A stretch of 29,577 bases of DNA from an uncultured Prevotellaceae bacterium. GTDB lineage: Bacteria > Bacteroidota > Bacteroidia > Bacteroidales > Bacteroidaceae. Shown here in pieces: positions 6,882 to 15,500 of this stretch. Made by a program: the position numbers and the translations under genes. The notes under the pieces are model-generated. The model was not told where the DNA came from. It saw only the letters and a program-made list of their open reading frames with translations, and ran no database searches. Numbering within the stretch: the first letter of the stretch is position 1; the number at the start of each line of letters is the position of its first letter. The DNA is taken from NCBI GenBank assembly GCA_937910905.1, contig CALEPV010000025.1, positions 1-29,577 on the forward strand. The letters are read 5' to 3'.

Positions 6882-8690
6882 ATGAAACACACACTACGCA
6901 GTGCAGTTTGCACTGAAGGACGCCGTATGGCTGGTGCGAGAGCACTATGGGTGGCCAACGGCATGAAGCGTGAGCAGTTTGGCAAGCCAATTATAGCTAT
7001 AGCCAACTCGTTCACACAGTTCGTACCGGGTCACACCCACCTGCACGAGGCGGGTCAGATAGTGAAGCAGGAGATAGAGAGGCTGGGATGCTATGCCGCG
7101 GAGTTCAATACCATCGCCATAGACGACGGTATAGCCATGGGTCACGATGGTATGCTCTACTCGCTGCCCTCGCGCGACATCATAGCTGACTCCGTGGAGT
7201 ACATGTGCAACGCCCACAAGGCCGACGCACTCGTATGCATCAGCAACTGCGACAAGATCACACCTGGTATGCTGATGGCGAGTATGCGACTGAACATACC
7301 GACGGTGTTCGTCAGCGGGGGCCCGATGGAGGCGGGTCGCTGGCGGGGTGAGAACCTCGACCTGATTGCTGCAATGATCAAGGGTGCGGACACAAGCGTA
7401 TCTGACGAGGAACTGGCTGAGATTGAGCAGCGCGCCTGCCCAGGGTGCGGTTGCTGTTCCGGCATGTTTACTGCTAACTCCATGAACTCCTTGACTGAGG
7501 CTATCGGTCTGTCGCTGCCGGGCAATGGCACGATACTGGCTACGCACAGGAACCGTGTGGAGCTGCTAAAGCAGGCAGCGCGCCAGGTGGTGAAGAACGC
7601 GCTGGCCTACTACGAGGACGGCGACGAGACCGTACTGCCCCGCTCCATAGCCACACGCGAGGCCTTCCTGAACGCTATGACACTCGACATAGCTATGGGC
7701 GGCAGCACCAACACCATACTGCACCTGCTGGCAGTGGCACAGGAGGCCGAGGTTGACTTCACGATGAAGGATATCGACCAGCTGTCGCGTCGTGTGCCTT
7801 GTCTCTGCAAGCTGGCACCGAACACACAGAAGTACAGCGTTCAGGAGTGTGGCCGCGCGGGCGGCATACTCGGCATACTCTGCGAGCTGGCCAAGGGCAG
7901 CCTGCTGCACCTCGACTGCAAGCGTGTGGACGGTGCAACCCTCGGTGAAGACATCGAGCGCTACTCTATAATGGAAAGGGGACAATGTAGAATCGGCAAT
8001 GAGGCCAAGCGTATATACAGCAGCGCACCGGCAGGCAAGTTCTGCAATGAGCTGGGTGCGCAGGAAGCCTACTACGAAACGCTGGACACCGACCGCGCCA
8101 ACGGTTGCATACGCGACCTCGAACATGCCTATACCAGCGACGGCGGACTGGCAGTTCTGTTCGGTAACATAGCCCAGGACGGCTGTGTGGTGAAGACGGC
8201 AGGCGTGGATGAAAGCATCTGGAAGTTCTCAGGTCCGGCCAAGGTGTTCGACAGCCAGGAGGATGCCTGCGAGGGCATACTGGGCGGAAAGGTGCAGAAA
8301 GGCGACGTGGTGGTCATCACCCATGAAGGTCCCAAGGGCGGTCCGGGTATGCAGGAGATGCTCTACCCCACCTCTTATATAAAGAGTATGCACATGGGCA
8401 AGGAGTGCGCCCTAATCACCGACGGACGCTTCAGCGGTGGCACCAGCGGCCTCAGCATAGGCCACATATCGCCAGAGGCTGCGAGCGGTGGCAACATCGG
8501 CAAGATAGTGGATGGCGACATCATAGACATAGACATCCCCAACCGCAGCATCAACGTGCGCCTCAGCGACGAGGAGCTGGCAGCACGTCCGCAGCAGCCC
8601 CTGCGCCGTCAGCGCGTGGTGTCGAAGAGCCTGCAAGCCTACGCCAAGAGCGTGGCCAGTGCGGATAAGGGGGGAGTGAGAATAATATAA
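6882..8690 (+). CDS. ilvD: dihydroxy-acid dehydratase
   Basis: This 602-residue enzyme dehydrates 2,3-dihydroxy-isovalerate and 2,3-dihydroxy-3-methylvalerate in valine, leucine and isoleucine synthesis. Signature motifs are ISNCDKITPGM (cluster ligand Cys123), ACPGCGCCSGMFTANSMN (Cys186, 189, 191, 192), MGGSTNTILH in the middle, and ITDGRFSGGTSGLSIGHISPEA near the C-terminus. The cysteine pattern implies an iron-sulphur cluster, so the enzyme should be oxygen-sensitive and cytoplasmic. The ATG at 6882 lies about 20 bases after the predicted transcription start and gives the usual N-terminus. ilvB and ilvN do not follow; instead the sodium-pump decarboxylase genes begin 11 bases downstream, suggesting co-transcription. 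Confidence 0.95.
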   Translation: MKHTLRSAVCTEGRRMAGARALWVANGMKREQFGKPIIAIANSFTQFVPGHTHLHEAGQIVKQEIERLGCYAAEFNTIAIDDGIAMGHDGMLYSLPSRDIIADSVEYMCNAHKADALVCISNCDKITPGMLMASMRLNIPTVFVSGGPMEAGRWRGENLDLIAAMIKGADTSVSDEELAEIEQRACPGCGCCSGMFTANSMNSLTEAIGLSLPGNGTILATHRNRVELLKQAARQVVKNALAYYEDGDETVLPRSIATREAFLNAMTLDIAMGGSTNTILHLLAVAQEAEVDFTMKDIDQLSRRVPCLCKLAPNTQKYSVQECGRAGGILGILCELAKGSLLHLDCKRVDGATLGEDIERYSIMERGQCRIGNEAKRIYSSAPAGKFCNELGAQEAYYETLDTDRANGCIRDLEHAYTSDGGLAVLFGNIAQDGCVVKTAGVDESIWKFSGPAKVFDSQEDACEGILGGKVQKGDVVVITHEGPKGGPGMQEMLYPTSYIKSMHMGKECALITDGRFSGGTSGLSIGHISPEAASGGNIGKIVDGDIIDIDIPNRSINVRLSDEELAARPQQPLRRQRVVSKSLQAYAKSVASADKGGVRII

Positions 8691-8701
8691 CAAAACAAAA
8701 T

Positions 8702-8971
8702 ATGGAAAATATAGGCATTGGCTTGGAACTGATGGTGGTCGGTATGGCCACGGTGTTCCTCATTCTGATCATCGTGATACAGCTGGGCAAGCTGCTCATC
8801 GCGCTAATCAACAAGGTTGCACCCGAAGAGACCGTTGCGCCTAAGAAGGCAGCGACATTGGCACAGCCTGCACCAGCGGCCGTGGATGCCAGTACAATGG
8901 CAGTGCTGGCCGAGGCTGTGAAGCAAATCACAGGCGGCAAGGGGCAGATAAGCAATGTAACGAAAATATAA
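8702..8971 (+). CDS. oadG: oxaloacetate decarboxylase gamma subunit (OadG family)
   Basis: The 89-residue protein has one N-terminal transmembrane helix (about residues 8-34, with GMATVFLILIIVIQLGK typical of OadG). An Ala/Pro-rich linker follows, then a short soluble tail (STMAVLAEAVKQITGGKG). In sodium-translocating decarboxylases the gamma subunit anchors and assembles the alpha and beta subunits in the inner membrane. The classic C-terminal His-rich zinc motif of enterobacterial OadG is not obvious here. It lies 11 bases after ilvD and 11 bases before the alpha subunit gene, so the genes form one operon. Given its neighbours the assignment is good. Confidence 0.85.
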   Translation: MENIGIGLELMVVGMATVFLILIIVIQLGKLLIALINKVAPEETVAPKKAATLAQPAPAAVDASTMAVLAEAVKQITGGKGQISNVTKI

Positions 8972-8982
8972 CATCATAATAT

Positions 8983-10845
8983 ATGGCACAGAAAGAAGTG
9001 AAGTTCAGCCTTGTGTTCCGCGATATGTGGCAGAGCGCAGGCAAGTATCAGCCACGTGTAGATCAACTCGTGAAGGTGGCACCTGCCATCATACGCATGG
9101 GCTGTTTTGATCGTGTAGAAACCAATGGCGGTGGATTCGAGCAGGTGAACCTGCTCTACGGAGAGAACCCCAATATCAGTGTCCGCCAGTGGACAAAGCC
9201 TTTCCATGAGGCTGGCATCCAGACGCACATGCTCGACCGCGCACTCAACGGTCTGCGTATGAGCCCATGCCCAAAGGACCTGCGCAAGCTATTCTATAAG
9301 GTGAAGAAGGCTCAAGGTACGGATATCACCCGCATCTTCTGCGGACTGAACGACGAGCGCAACGTGATACCCAGCATACAGTACGCCAAGGAAGCAGGCA
9401 TGATTGCCCAGGCTTCGCTCTGCATCACACACTCGCCCATCCACACTGTGGACTACTATGTAAACCTCGCCAAGAAGTTCATAGAGGTAGGTGCCGACGA
9501 GATATGCCTGAAGGACATGGCTGGCATAGGCCGTCCAGAGACACTGGGCAAGATAGTGGCTGGCATAAAGGCATACAAGAAGAACATCGTCATCCAGTAC
9601 CACAGTCATGCAGGTCCTGGTTTCAACATGGCTTCCATACTGGAGGTGTGCAAGGCCGGATGCGACTATGTGGATACCGGCATATCGCCACTCTCGTGGG
9701 GTACTGGTCACGCCGACATCATCGCCGTGCAGGAGATGCTGAAGGACGCAGGTTTCAAGGTTAAGGAGATAAACATGGCAGCCTACATGGAGGTACGCAC
9801 CATGGTACAGGAGATGATGGACGACTTCCTCGGCTACTACATCCCGAAGCTCAACCACCTGAACAACTCGCTGCTCGTGAAGCCTGGTCTGCCCGGTGGC
9901 ATGATGGGTTCGCTGATGACTGATCTTGAGGAGAACCTCGCATCACTCAACAAATGGAACGCCAAGCACGACAAGCCCGAGATGAGTACCGACACACTGC
10001 TTGTGAAGCTGTTCGACGAGGTTGCCTACGTATGGCCTAAGGTGGGATACCCATGCCTCGTGACTCCGTTCTCGCAGTACGTGAAGAACCTCGCCCTGAT
10101 GAACGTCATACAGATGGAGAAGGGTAAGGAGCGCTGGTCAATGATAGCCGACAACATCTGGGACATGATACTCGGCAAGGCAGGCCGTCTGCCTGGTCCT
10201 GTAGCACCGGAGATAGTGGAGCTGGCCAAGAAGGAAGGCCGCGAGTTCATGGATACCGACCCGCAGCTCAACTTCCCCGACGACCTCGACGTGTATCGTC
10301 AGAAGATGGAGGAGAAGGGCTGGCCTCTCGGCGAGGACGACGAGGAACTGTTCGAGTACTCCATGCACCCATCACAGTACGAGGCATACAAGAGCGGCAA
10401 GGCCAAGGCCGACTTTGAAGCCGACCTCGCTAAGCGCAAGGCTGCTGAGGCTGTTCCCGCCGCAGGCACTGCACCCGCTGCACCATCCGTTCTGACCCTC
10501 ACTGTGAACGGTCAGAGCTACAAGGTGGATGTTGTCTATGGCGAAGCACCCGCCTCTGGTTCTGTTGGCAGCGGTTCGTCCGCAGCCTCCCCCTCTGCTC
10601 CTGCCGGCGAAGGCGAGGATATCCTCGCGCCACTTGAGGGCAAGTTCTATCGCGTGAAGGATGCTCAAGAAGCAGCCAAGAACGTGGGCGACCACGTGGA
10701 GGCAGGCGATGTAATCGGCTACATTGAGGCCATGAAGACCTACAACGCCATCCGCGCCGACTTCGCAGGTACCATCACAGCCATCCTCGTCAACTCCGGC
10801 GATAGCGTGGAGGAGGATGACCCAATAATGAAGATAGCTAAGTAA
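8983..10845 (+). CDS. oadA: oxaloacetate decarboxylase alpha subunit with biotin carrier domain
   Basis: The 620-residue protein has an N-terminal carboxyltransferase TIM barrel, a PYC/OADA-type middle region, an Ala/Pro/Ser-rich linker (about 485-545) and a C-terminal biotinyl domain. Metal and catalytic residues are visible: Asp14 in FRDMWQS, Lys177 in LKDMAG, His207 and His209 in YHSHAGPG. The biotin-accepting Lys585 sits in IEAMKTYNAI, 35 residues before the end. The enzyme should move the carboxyl group of oxaloacetate to biotin for the membrane beta subunit. The first motif reads DMWQS where most OadA and pyruvate carboxylases have DAHQS or DANQS, and biotin sits in EAMKT rather than EAMKM. 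This marks a divergent branch, so pyruvate or another 2-oxoacid chemistry is not excluded. Confidence 0.88.
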   Translation: MAQKEVKFSLVFRDMWQSAGKYQPRVDQLVKVAPAIIRMGCFDRVETNGGGFEQVNLLYGENPNISVRQWTKPFHEAGIQTHMLDRALNGLRMSPCPKDLRKLFYKVKKAQGTDITRIFCGLNDERNVIPSIQYAKEAGMIAQASLCITHSPIHTVDYYVNLAKKFIEVGADEICLKDMAGIGRPETLGKIVAGIKAYKKNIVIQYHSHAGPGFNMASILEVCKAGCDYVDTGISPLSWGTGHADIIAVQEMLKDAGFKVKEINMAAYMEVRTMVQEMMDDFLGYYIPKLNHLNNSLLVKPGLPGGMMGSLMTDLEENLASLNKWNAKHDKPEMSTDTLLVKLFDEVAYVWPKVGYPCLVTPFSQYVKNLALMNVIQMEKGKERWSMIADNIWDMILGKAGRLPGPVAPEIVELAKKEGREFMDTDPQLNFPDDLDVYRQKMEEKGWPLGEDDEELFEYSMHPSQYEAYKSGKAKADFEADLAKRKAAEAVPAAGTAPAAPSVLTLTVNGQSYKVDVVYGEAPASGSVGSGSSAASPSAPAGEGEDILAPLEGKFYRVKDAQEAAKNVGDHVEAGDVIGYIEAMKTYNAIRADFAGTITAILVNSGDSVEEDDPIMKIAK

Positions 10846-10858
10846 AGCCCTACTGATT

Positions 10859-12106
10859 ATGCAAGAAATACTCCAACGTCTATATGAGATGACAGCCATC
10901 TCCAACATCGTGGCAGAGCCTGCGTTCCTCATCATGTACGCACTGGCCTTCACGCTGTTGTACCTCGGCATAGTCAAGAAGTTCGAGCCGTTGCTGCTCG
11001 TGCCTATAGCCTTCGGTGTGCTGCTGGCCAACTTCCCCGGCGGCGGCATGGGAGTGCTGCAGGCCGACGGCGAAGGACTAGTGACCTTTATGAAGAACGG
11101 AGTGGAGGTGAAGAAGGACATCTACGAGATGAGTCTGCCTGAGATAGCACACGACCTCGGACTGATGAACTTCCTCTACTACGCCCTCATCAAGAGCGGT
11201 CTGCTGCCACCCATCATCTTCATGGGTGTGGGTGCGTTGACCGACTTCGGCCCCATGCTACGCAACCTGCGCCTGTCCATCTTTGGTGCTGCCGCACAGA
11301 TGGGAATCTTCGCAGTGCTGCTCATAGCTCTGCTCGTTGGCTTCACCCCGCAGGAGGCAGGTTCGCTGGGCATCATCGGCGGTGCCGACGGCCCGACAGC
11401 CATCTTCACCACCATCAAGCTGGCCCCCCACCTGCTCGGTCCTATAGCCATTGCTGCCTATAGTTATATGGCTCTCGTGCCGGTCATCATCCCTCTAGTA
11501 GTGAAGCTACTGTGCTCGGAGAAGGAGTTGCGCATCAACATGAAGGAGCAGGACAAGCTCTACCCCAACAAGACAGAGTTCAAGAACATGCGCGCGCTGA
11601 AGATTATGTTCCCCATCGCAGTGACAACCATCGTGGCCATCTTTGTGCCTACGGCTGTGTCGCTCATCGGTATGCTCATGTTCGGTAACCTGCTGAAGGA
11701 GATCGGCTCCGACACCTCGCGCCTGCTTGACGCTGCCAGCAACAGCATTATGAACGCAGCCACTATCTTCCTCGGGCTCTGCGTAGGTGCCACGATGACC
11801 GTAGATGCCTTCCTCAACTGGACAACCATCGGCATCGTAGTGGGCGGCTTCTTTGCCTTCGCACTCTCAATAGCCAGTGGTATCTTCATGGTGAAGATCT
11901 CCAATCTGTTCAGCAAGAAGAAGATTAACCCGCTTATTGGTGCTACTGGCCTCTCGGCTGTGCCTATGGCCAGCCGCGTGTGCAACGACATCAGCACCAA
12001 GTACGACCCGAAGAACCACGTGCTGAACTACTGCATGGCCTCCAACATCTCAGGTGTGATAGGTTCTGCCGTAGCAGCAGGTGTGCTGATATCTTTCCTG
12101 GGATAG
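10859..12106 (+). CDS. oadB: sodium ion-translocating decarboxylase beta subunit
   Basis: The 415-residue integral membrane protein has about ten hydrophobic segments. It carries the family hallmarks: FGPMLRN, the conserved GIIGGADGPTAIF region containing the Asp implicated in Na+ coupling, and a C-terminal NPLIGATGLSAVPMASRV followed by GVIGSAVAAGVLISFLG. It decarboxylates carboxybiotin from the alpha subunit and pumps sodium ions outward. The start is 13 bases after oadA. No separate biotin-carrier gene is present, as expected because the alpha subunit carries it. A long run of palindromes starts 13 bases after the stop and may end the transcript. Confidence 0.92.
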   Translation: MQEILQRLYEMTAISNIVAEPAFLIMYALAFTLLYLGIVKKFEPLLLVPIAFGVLLANFPGGGMGVLQADGEGLVTFMKNGVEVKKDIYEMSLPEIAHDLGLMNFLYYALIKSGLLPPIIFMGVGALTDFGPMLRNLRLSIFGAAAQMGIFAVLLIALLVGFTPQEAGSLGIIGGADGPTAIFTTIKLAPHLLGPIAIAAYSYMALVPVIIPLVVKLLCSEKELRINMKEQDKLYPNKTEFKNMRALKIMFPIAVTTIVAIFVPTAVSLIGMLMFGNLLKEIGSDTSRLLDAASNSIMNAATIFLGLCVGATMTVDAFLNWTTIGIVVGGFFAFALSIASGIFMVKISNLFSKKKINPLIGATGLSAVPMASRVCNDISTKYDPKNHVLNYCMASNISGVIGSAVAAGVLISFLG

Positions 12107-12119
12107 TCCGCAGTCACAT

Positions 12120-12206
12120 AAAAGTTCCACCGCGGTGCAAGTGTCGTTGCACCGCGGTGGAACTTTTGTTGCAGCACGGTGCAAGTGGTGCTGCACCGCG
12201 GTGCAA
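12120..12206 (+). repeat. array of four 16-base palindromes at an exact 22-base period
   Basis: Four units related to TTGCACCGCGGTGCAA start at 12125, 12147, 12169 and 12191. Each is 16 bases long, and spacers of six bases differ in sequence (GTGTCG, CTTTTG, GTGGTG). Units are TTCCACCGCGGTGCAA, TTGCACCGCGGTGGAA, TTGCAGCACGGTGCAA and CTGCACCGCGGTGCAA; the first two are reverse complements of each other. With flanking bases they give a perfect 21-base stem (12120-12140 with 12147-12167) and a six-base loop. The array lies just after oadB and could act as a terminator, but the period suggests more. Short frames crossing it are not genes. Confidence 0.85.
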
Positions 12207-12287
12207 CTTCAGCATCGGTTTTGGTGTAGGATGAATGCCTTGGGAATGGTATTTTTCATGTGCCGCGGCACAAAATGTGCCGATTGC

Positions 12288-12319
12288 TTGGCTTATGTGA
12301 AGCGGCATGATTATCTTTG
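12288..12319 (+). promoter_or_regulatory. candidate promoter of the GH31 gene
   Basis: TTGG (12288-12291), a 20-base gap and TATCTTTG (12312-12319) fit the Bacteroidota consensus. Initiation near 12326 would create a leader of about 250 bases before the GH31 ATG. A separate 14-base palindrome, TGTGCCGCGGCACA, lies just upstream at 12259-12272. Confidence 0.6.
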
Positions 12320-12325
12320 CGTCTG

Positions 12326-12576
12326 AACAGCGACATTTAACCCAAATCGGTCGTTAGGATTTATGTCAGATTGGTATTTGTTACGAGCAGATTGACTGCA
12401 TCACTGGCGAAGGCGTAGCGGGCTACGTCAAGACAGGGATATGGACAAGATGCCGAAAGAAATGCTGATATGACATGAATAGACCTATAAAAGGGACATT
12501 ATATCGAATTGTCGGTCTAATGACCGATTTGGGTTTAACACCTAAACGAAGACAAACTAACAGAGATATTACGATT
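12326..12576 (+). promoter_or_regulatory. long structured 5' leader of the GH31 gene
   Basis: This gene-free stretch holds a distant inverted repeat. The arm at 12336-12357 pairs with 12517-12538 over 22 positions with one mismatch and one G-U pair, including a perfect AACCCAAATCGGTC / GACCGATTTGGGTT core. The second arm can instead fold locally as TCGGTC-TAAT-GACCGA (12512-12527). The two pairings share bases and exclude each other. A smaller nested pair, ATGTCA (12363-12368) and TGACAT (12471-12476), supports a folded leader. An ATG at 12475 is in frame with GH31, but the protein start at 12577 has a clear signal peptide. A degraded mobile element with terminal repeats is an alternative reading. 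Confidence 0.45.
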
Positions 12577-15500
12577 ATGAAGCTGACACGGAGCAAGCTG
12601 ATGGCATTCTGTATGTCGTTGATGCTGGGCATCGGCGCCATGGCAGGTATGGCCGATGCACAGGTGGTAGTGGCCCGGCTGAACCCCACGGCAGTGGAAG
12701 TGCGGCAGCCCGACGGCCGTACGCTGACGCTGGACTTCTATGGACCCAACATTGTGCGTATGTTTCAAGACCCGCATGGCGGCATAGTGCGCAGCCCTGT
12801 GGCCACACCGCCGGCCGAGATTCTGGTGAGGAATCCGCGCCGCGACGTCGGCCAGCTGAAGGTGGAGGAAACAGCTGGAACCTACGAACTGCAGACTGCT
12901 GCCATACGTCTGCACATAGACAGGCAGACGGGCGACATCGATGTCTACGAGGGCGACAAGCTCTTCGCAGCGACACACATCAGTGCTGCCGTGGAGTACG
13001 ATGGCCGCTCACACACCACGCTGACGCTCTCGCGCCAGCAACGTGAGCAGTTCTACGGTGGTGGCGTGCAGAACGGTCACTTCGCGCACGGTGGACGTCA
13101 GATACAGATTGTGAACACCAACAACTGGGTGGATGGCGGTGTGGCATCGCCTTCGCCCTTCTTTTGGAGCACAGCAGGATATGGTGTGCTGTGGTACACC
13201 TTCGCTCCCGGGCACTACGACTTCGGTGCCACGGATGCAGCCAAGGTCACGCTGACCCACGACACCGACTATCTGGATGTGTTCCTGATGGTCGACACAC
13301 AGCCGGTGGCGCTGTTGCGCGACTACTATCAGCTCACGGGCAATCCAGTGCTGCTGCCTAAGTTTGGGTTCTACGAAGGGCACTTGAATGCCTACAACCG
13401 CGATTACTGGCTGGAGACGGAAGCCGACGGCATACTCTTCGAGAACGGCAAGCGCTACCGCGAGTCGCAGCAGGACAACGGCGGCACGCGCGAGACGCTG
13501 AACGGTGAACTGCCAGGCACGTACCAGTTCTCTGCCCGTGCGGTGATTGACCGCTATCGTGCAGCCGATATGCCGCTGGGCTGGGTACTCCCCAACGATG
13601 GCTACGGTGCTGGCTACGGACAGACAGGCACACTGGAAGGCAACATCAATAATCTGCGTCAGTTTGGTGAGTATGCCCGTCGCATGGGTGTGGAGGTTGG
13701 GCTGTGGACACAGAGCGACCTGTACCCCAAGGAAGGTGTGGAAGCTGTGCTACAGCGCGATATAGTCCGTGAGGTGCGCGATGCAGGCGTGCGTGTACTG
13801 AAGACCGATGTGGCCTGGGTGGGCACAGGCTACTCATTTGGACTGAACGGTGTGGCCGATGTCGGTGAGATAATGCCTTACTACGGCAACGATGCCCGCC
13901 CGTTCATCATATCGCTCGACGGCTGGGCCGGTACGCAACGCTATGCCGGCATCTGGACCGGCGACCAGTCGGGCGGTGACTGGGAGTACATACGCTTTCA
14001 CATACCTACGTATATAGGCTCTGGTCTGAGCGGTCAGCCCAACATCACGTCCGATATGGACGGTATCTTCGGTGGGCGCAACTTGCCGGTCAATGTGCGT
14101 GACTTCCAGTGGAAAACCTTCTCTCCTATGCAGCTCAACATGGACGGCTGGGGTAGCAACCCCAAGTATCCGCAGGCGCTGGGCGAGCCCGCCACGAGCA
14201 TCAACCGCTGGTACCTGAAGCTGAAGTCGATGCTCATGCCCTACACATACTCTATAGCTCACGAGGCCATAAGCGGCTTGCCGATGATACGGGCCATGTC
14301 GCTCGACGCAGGCGAGAAAGTGAGCACTATGTATCAGTACCTGTATGGCCCGAACATTCTGGTGGCACCAATATATAAAGGTACGCGTATGCAGGCCGAC
14401 GGCTCAGATGTGCGCAACAATATCTACCTGCCCGAAGGACAGTGGGTGGACTTCTTCTCAGGCCGCTGCTACGAGGGCGGACGCATAATCAATGAGTACG
14501 AATGCCCACTGTGGAAACTGCCGGTGTTTGTGCGGCGAGGAGCCATCATACCGATGATACACGCCCACAACAATCCGTCGCAGATAGACCGCCACAACCG
14601 CGGCTTCTACTTCTACCCACTGGGGCAGAGCGAGTTCACCGTCTACGACGACGATGGTACTACGCAGGCATATCTGGCAGGCGAGAGCTGCACTACACGC
14701 GTCACCTCGTCGCTCGACATAGATAAGAAGGGTCGTGGCACTCTAACCATGACTGTGGAGCCTACGCGCGGCAGCTATACGGGCATGGAAACCTTACAGA
14801 CCACAGAGCTGATAGTGATGTTGCAGGACAAACCTAAGACTGTGACGCTATTGCTCGATGGCCGCAAGGTGCGTCTCGACGAGGCTCAGACGCTGAAGGA
14901 CTTTACCGAAAACACCAACGTCTACTACTACGATGCCGCACCAGAGCTCAACCTGTGGTCTACGCTTGGCAGCGAGATGGGGCGGCTGAGCGTGAAGCAT
15001 TCGCCGCGACTCTACGTGTGCGTGGAGGATGTGGACGTCACGAAGACCACTATAGATGTCGTTGTGGATGGCTACACCTTCGATACCACCGACCATAGCC
15101 TGCAGAACCACGGGCAGCTGGCTGCGCCTCAGTTCACAGATGCCGAGGCTGGCGACGATGTACATCCTGCCTACCAGCTGGCTGTGGCGTGGGGCAGTGT
15201 GGACCATGCCGACTACTACGAGCTGCTACATCAAGGCACAGTCTACTCACAGCCGGGCTCGCAGCTCGTACTGGAGGACCTGCAGGCCGACAGCGCCTAC
15301 GACGTAGCCATACGTGCCGTCAATGCCGATGGTGCCAGCGACTGGACACACCGCACATTCCGCACACAGCCCGACCCGCTACGCTTTGCAGTGCGTGGTC
15401 TGAAGGCCACCACCTCGTGTGCCAACCAGCCGGGACAGGGCATAGCACACATGACCGATTTCGATGAGGGCAGCATCTGGCACACCGCATGGGATGCAAC

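Noticed and set aside
12120..12206. CRISPR array
   Set aside because: Spacers are six bases and units are palindromic; no cas genes are present.
12114..12326. Short frames on both strands across the palindrome array
   Set aside because: Their sequence is only the translation of the repeated units and no start or ribosome site supports them.
12336..12538. Miniature transposable element with terminal inverted repeats
   Set aside because: No flanking target duplication is visible and the arms fit a transcript leader; kept only as an alternative.
12475..12576. N-terminal extension of GH31 from the ATG at 12475
   Set aside because: It would bury the clear signal peptide that begins at 12577.
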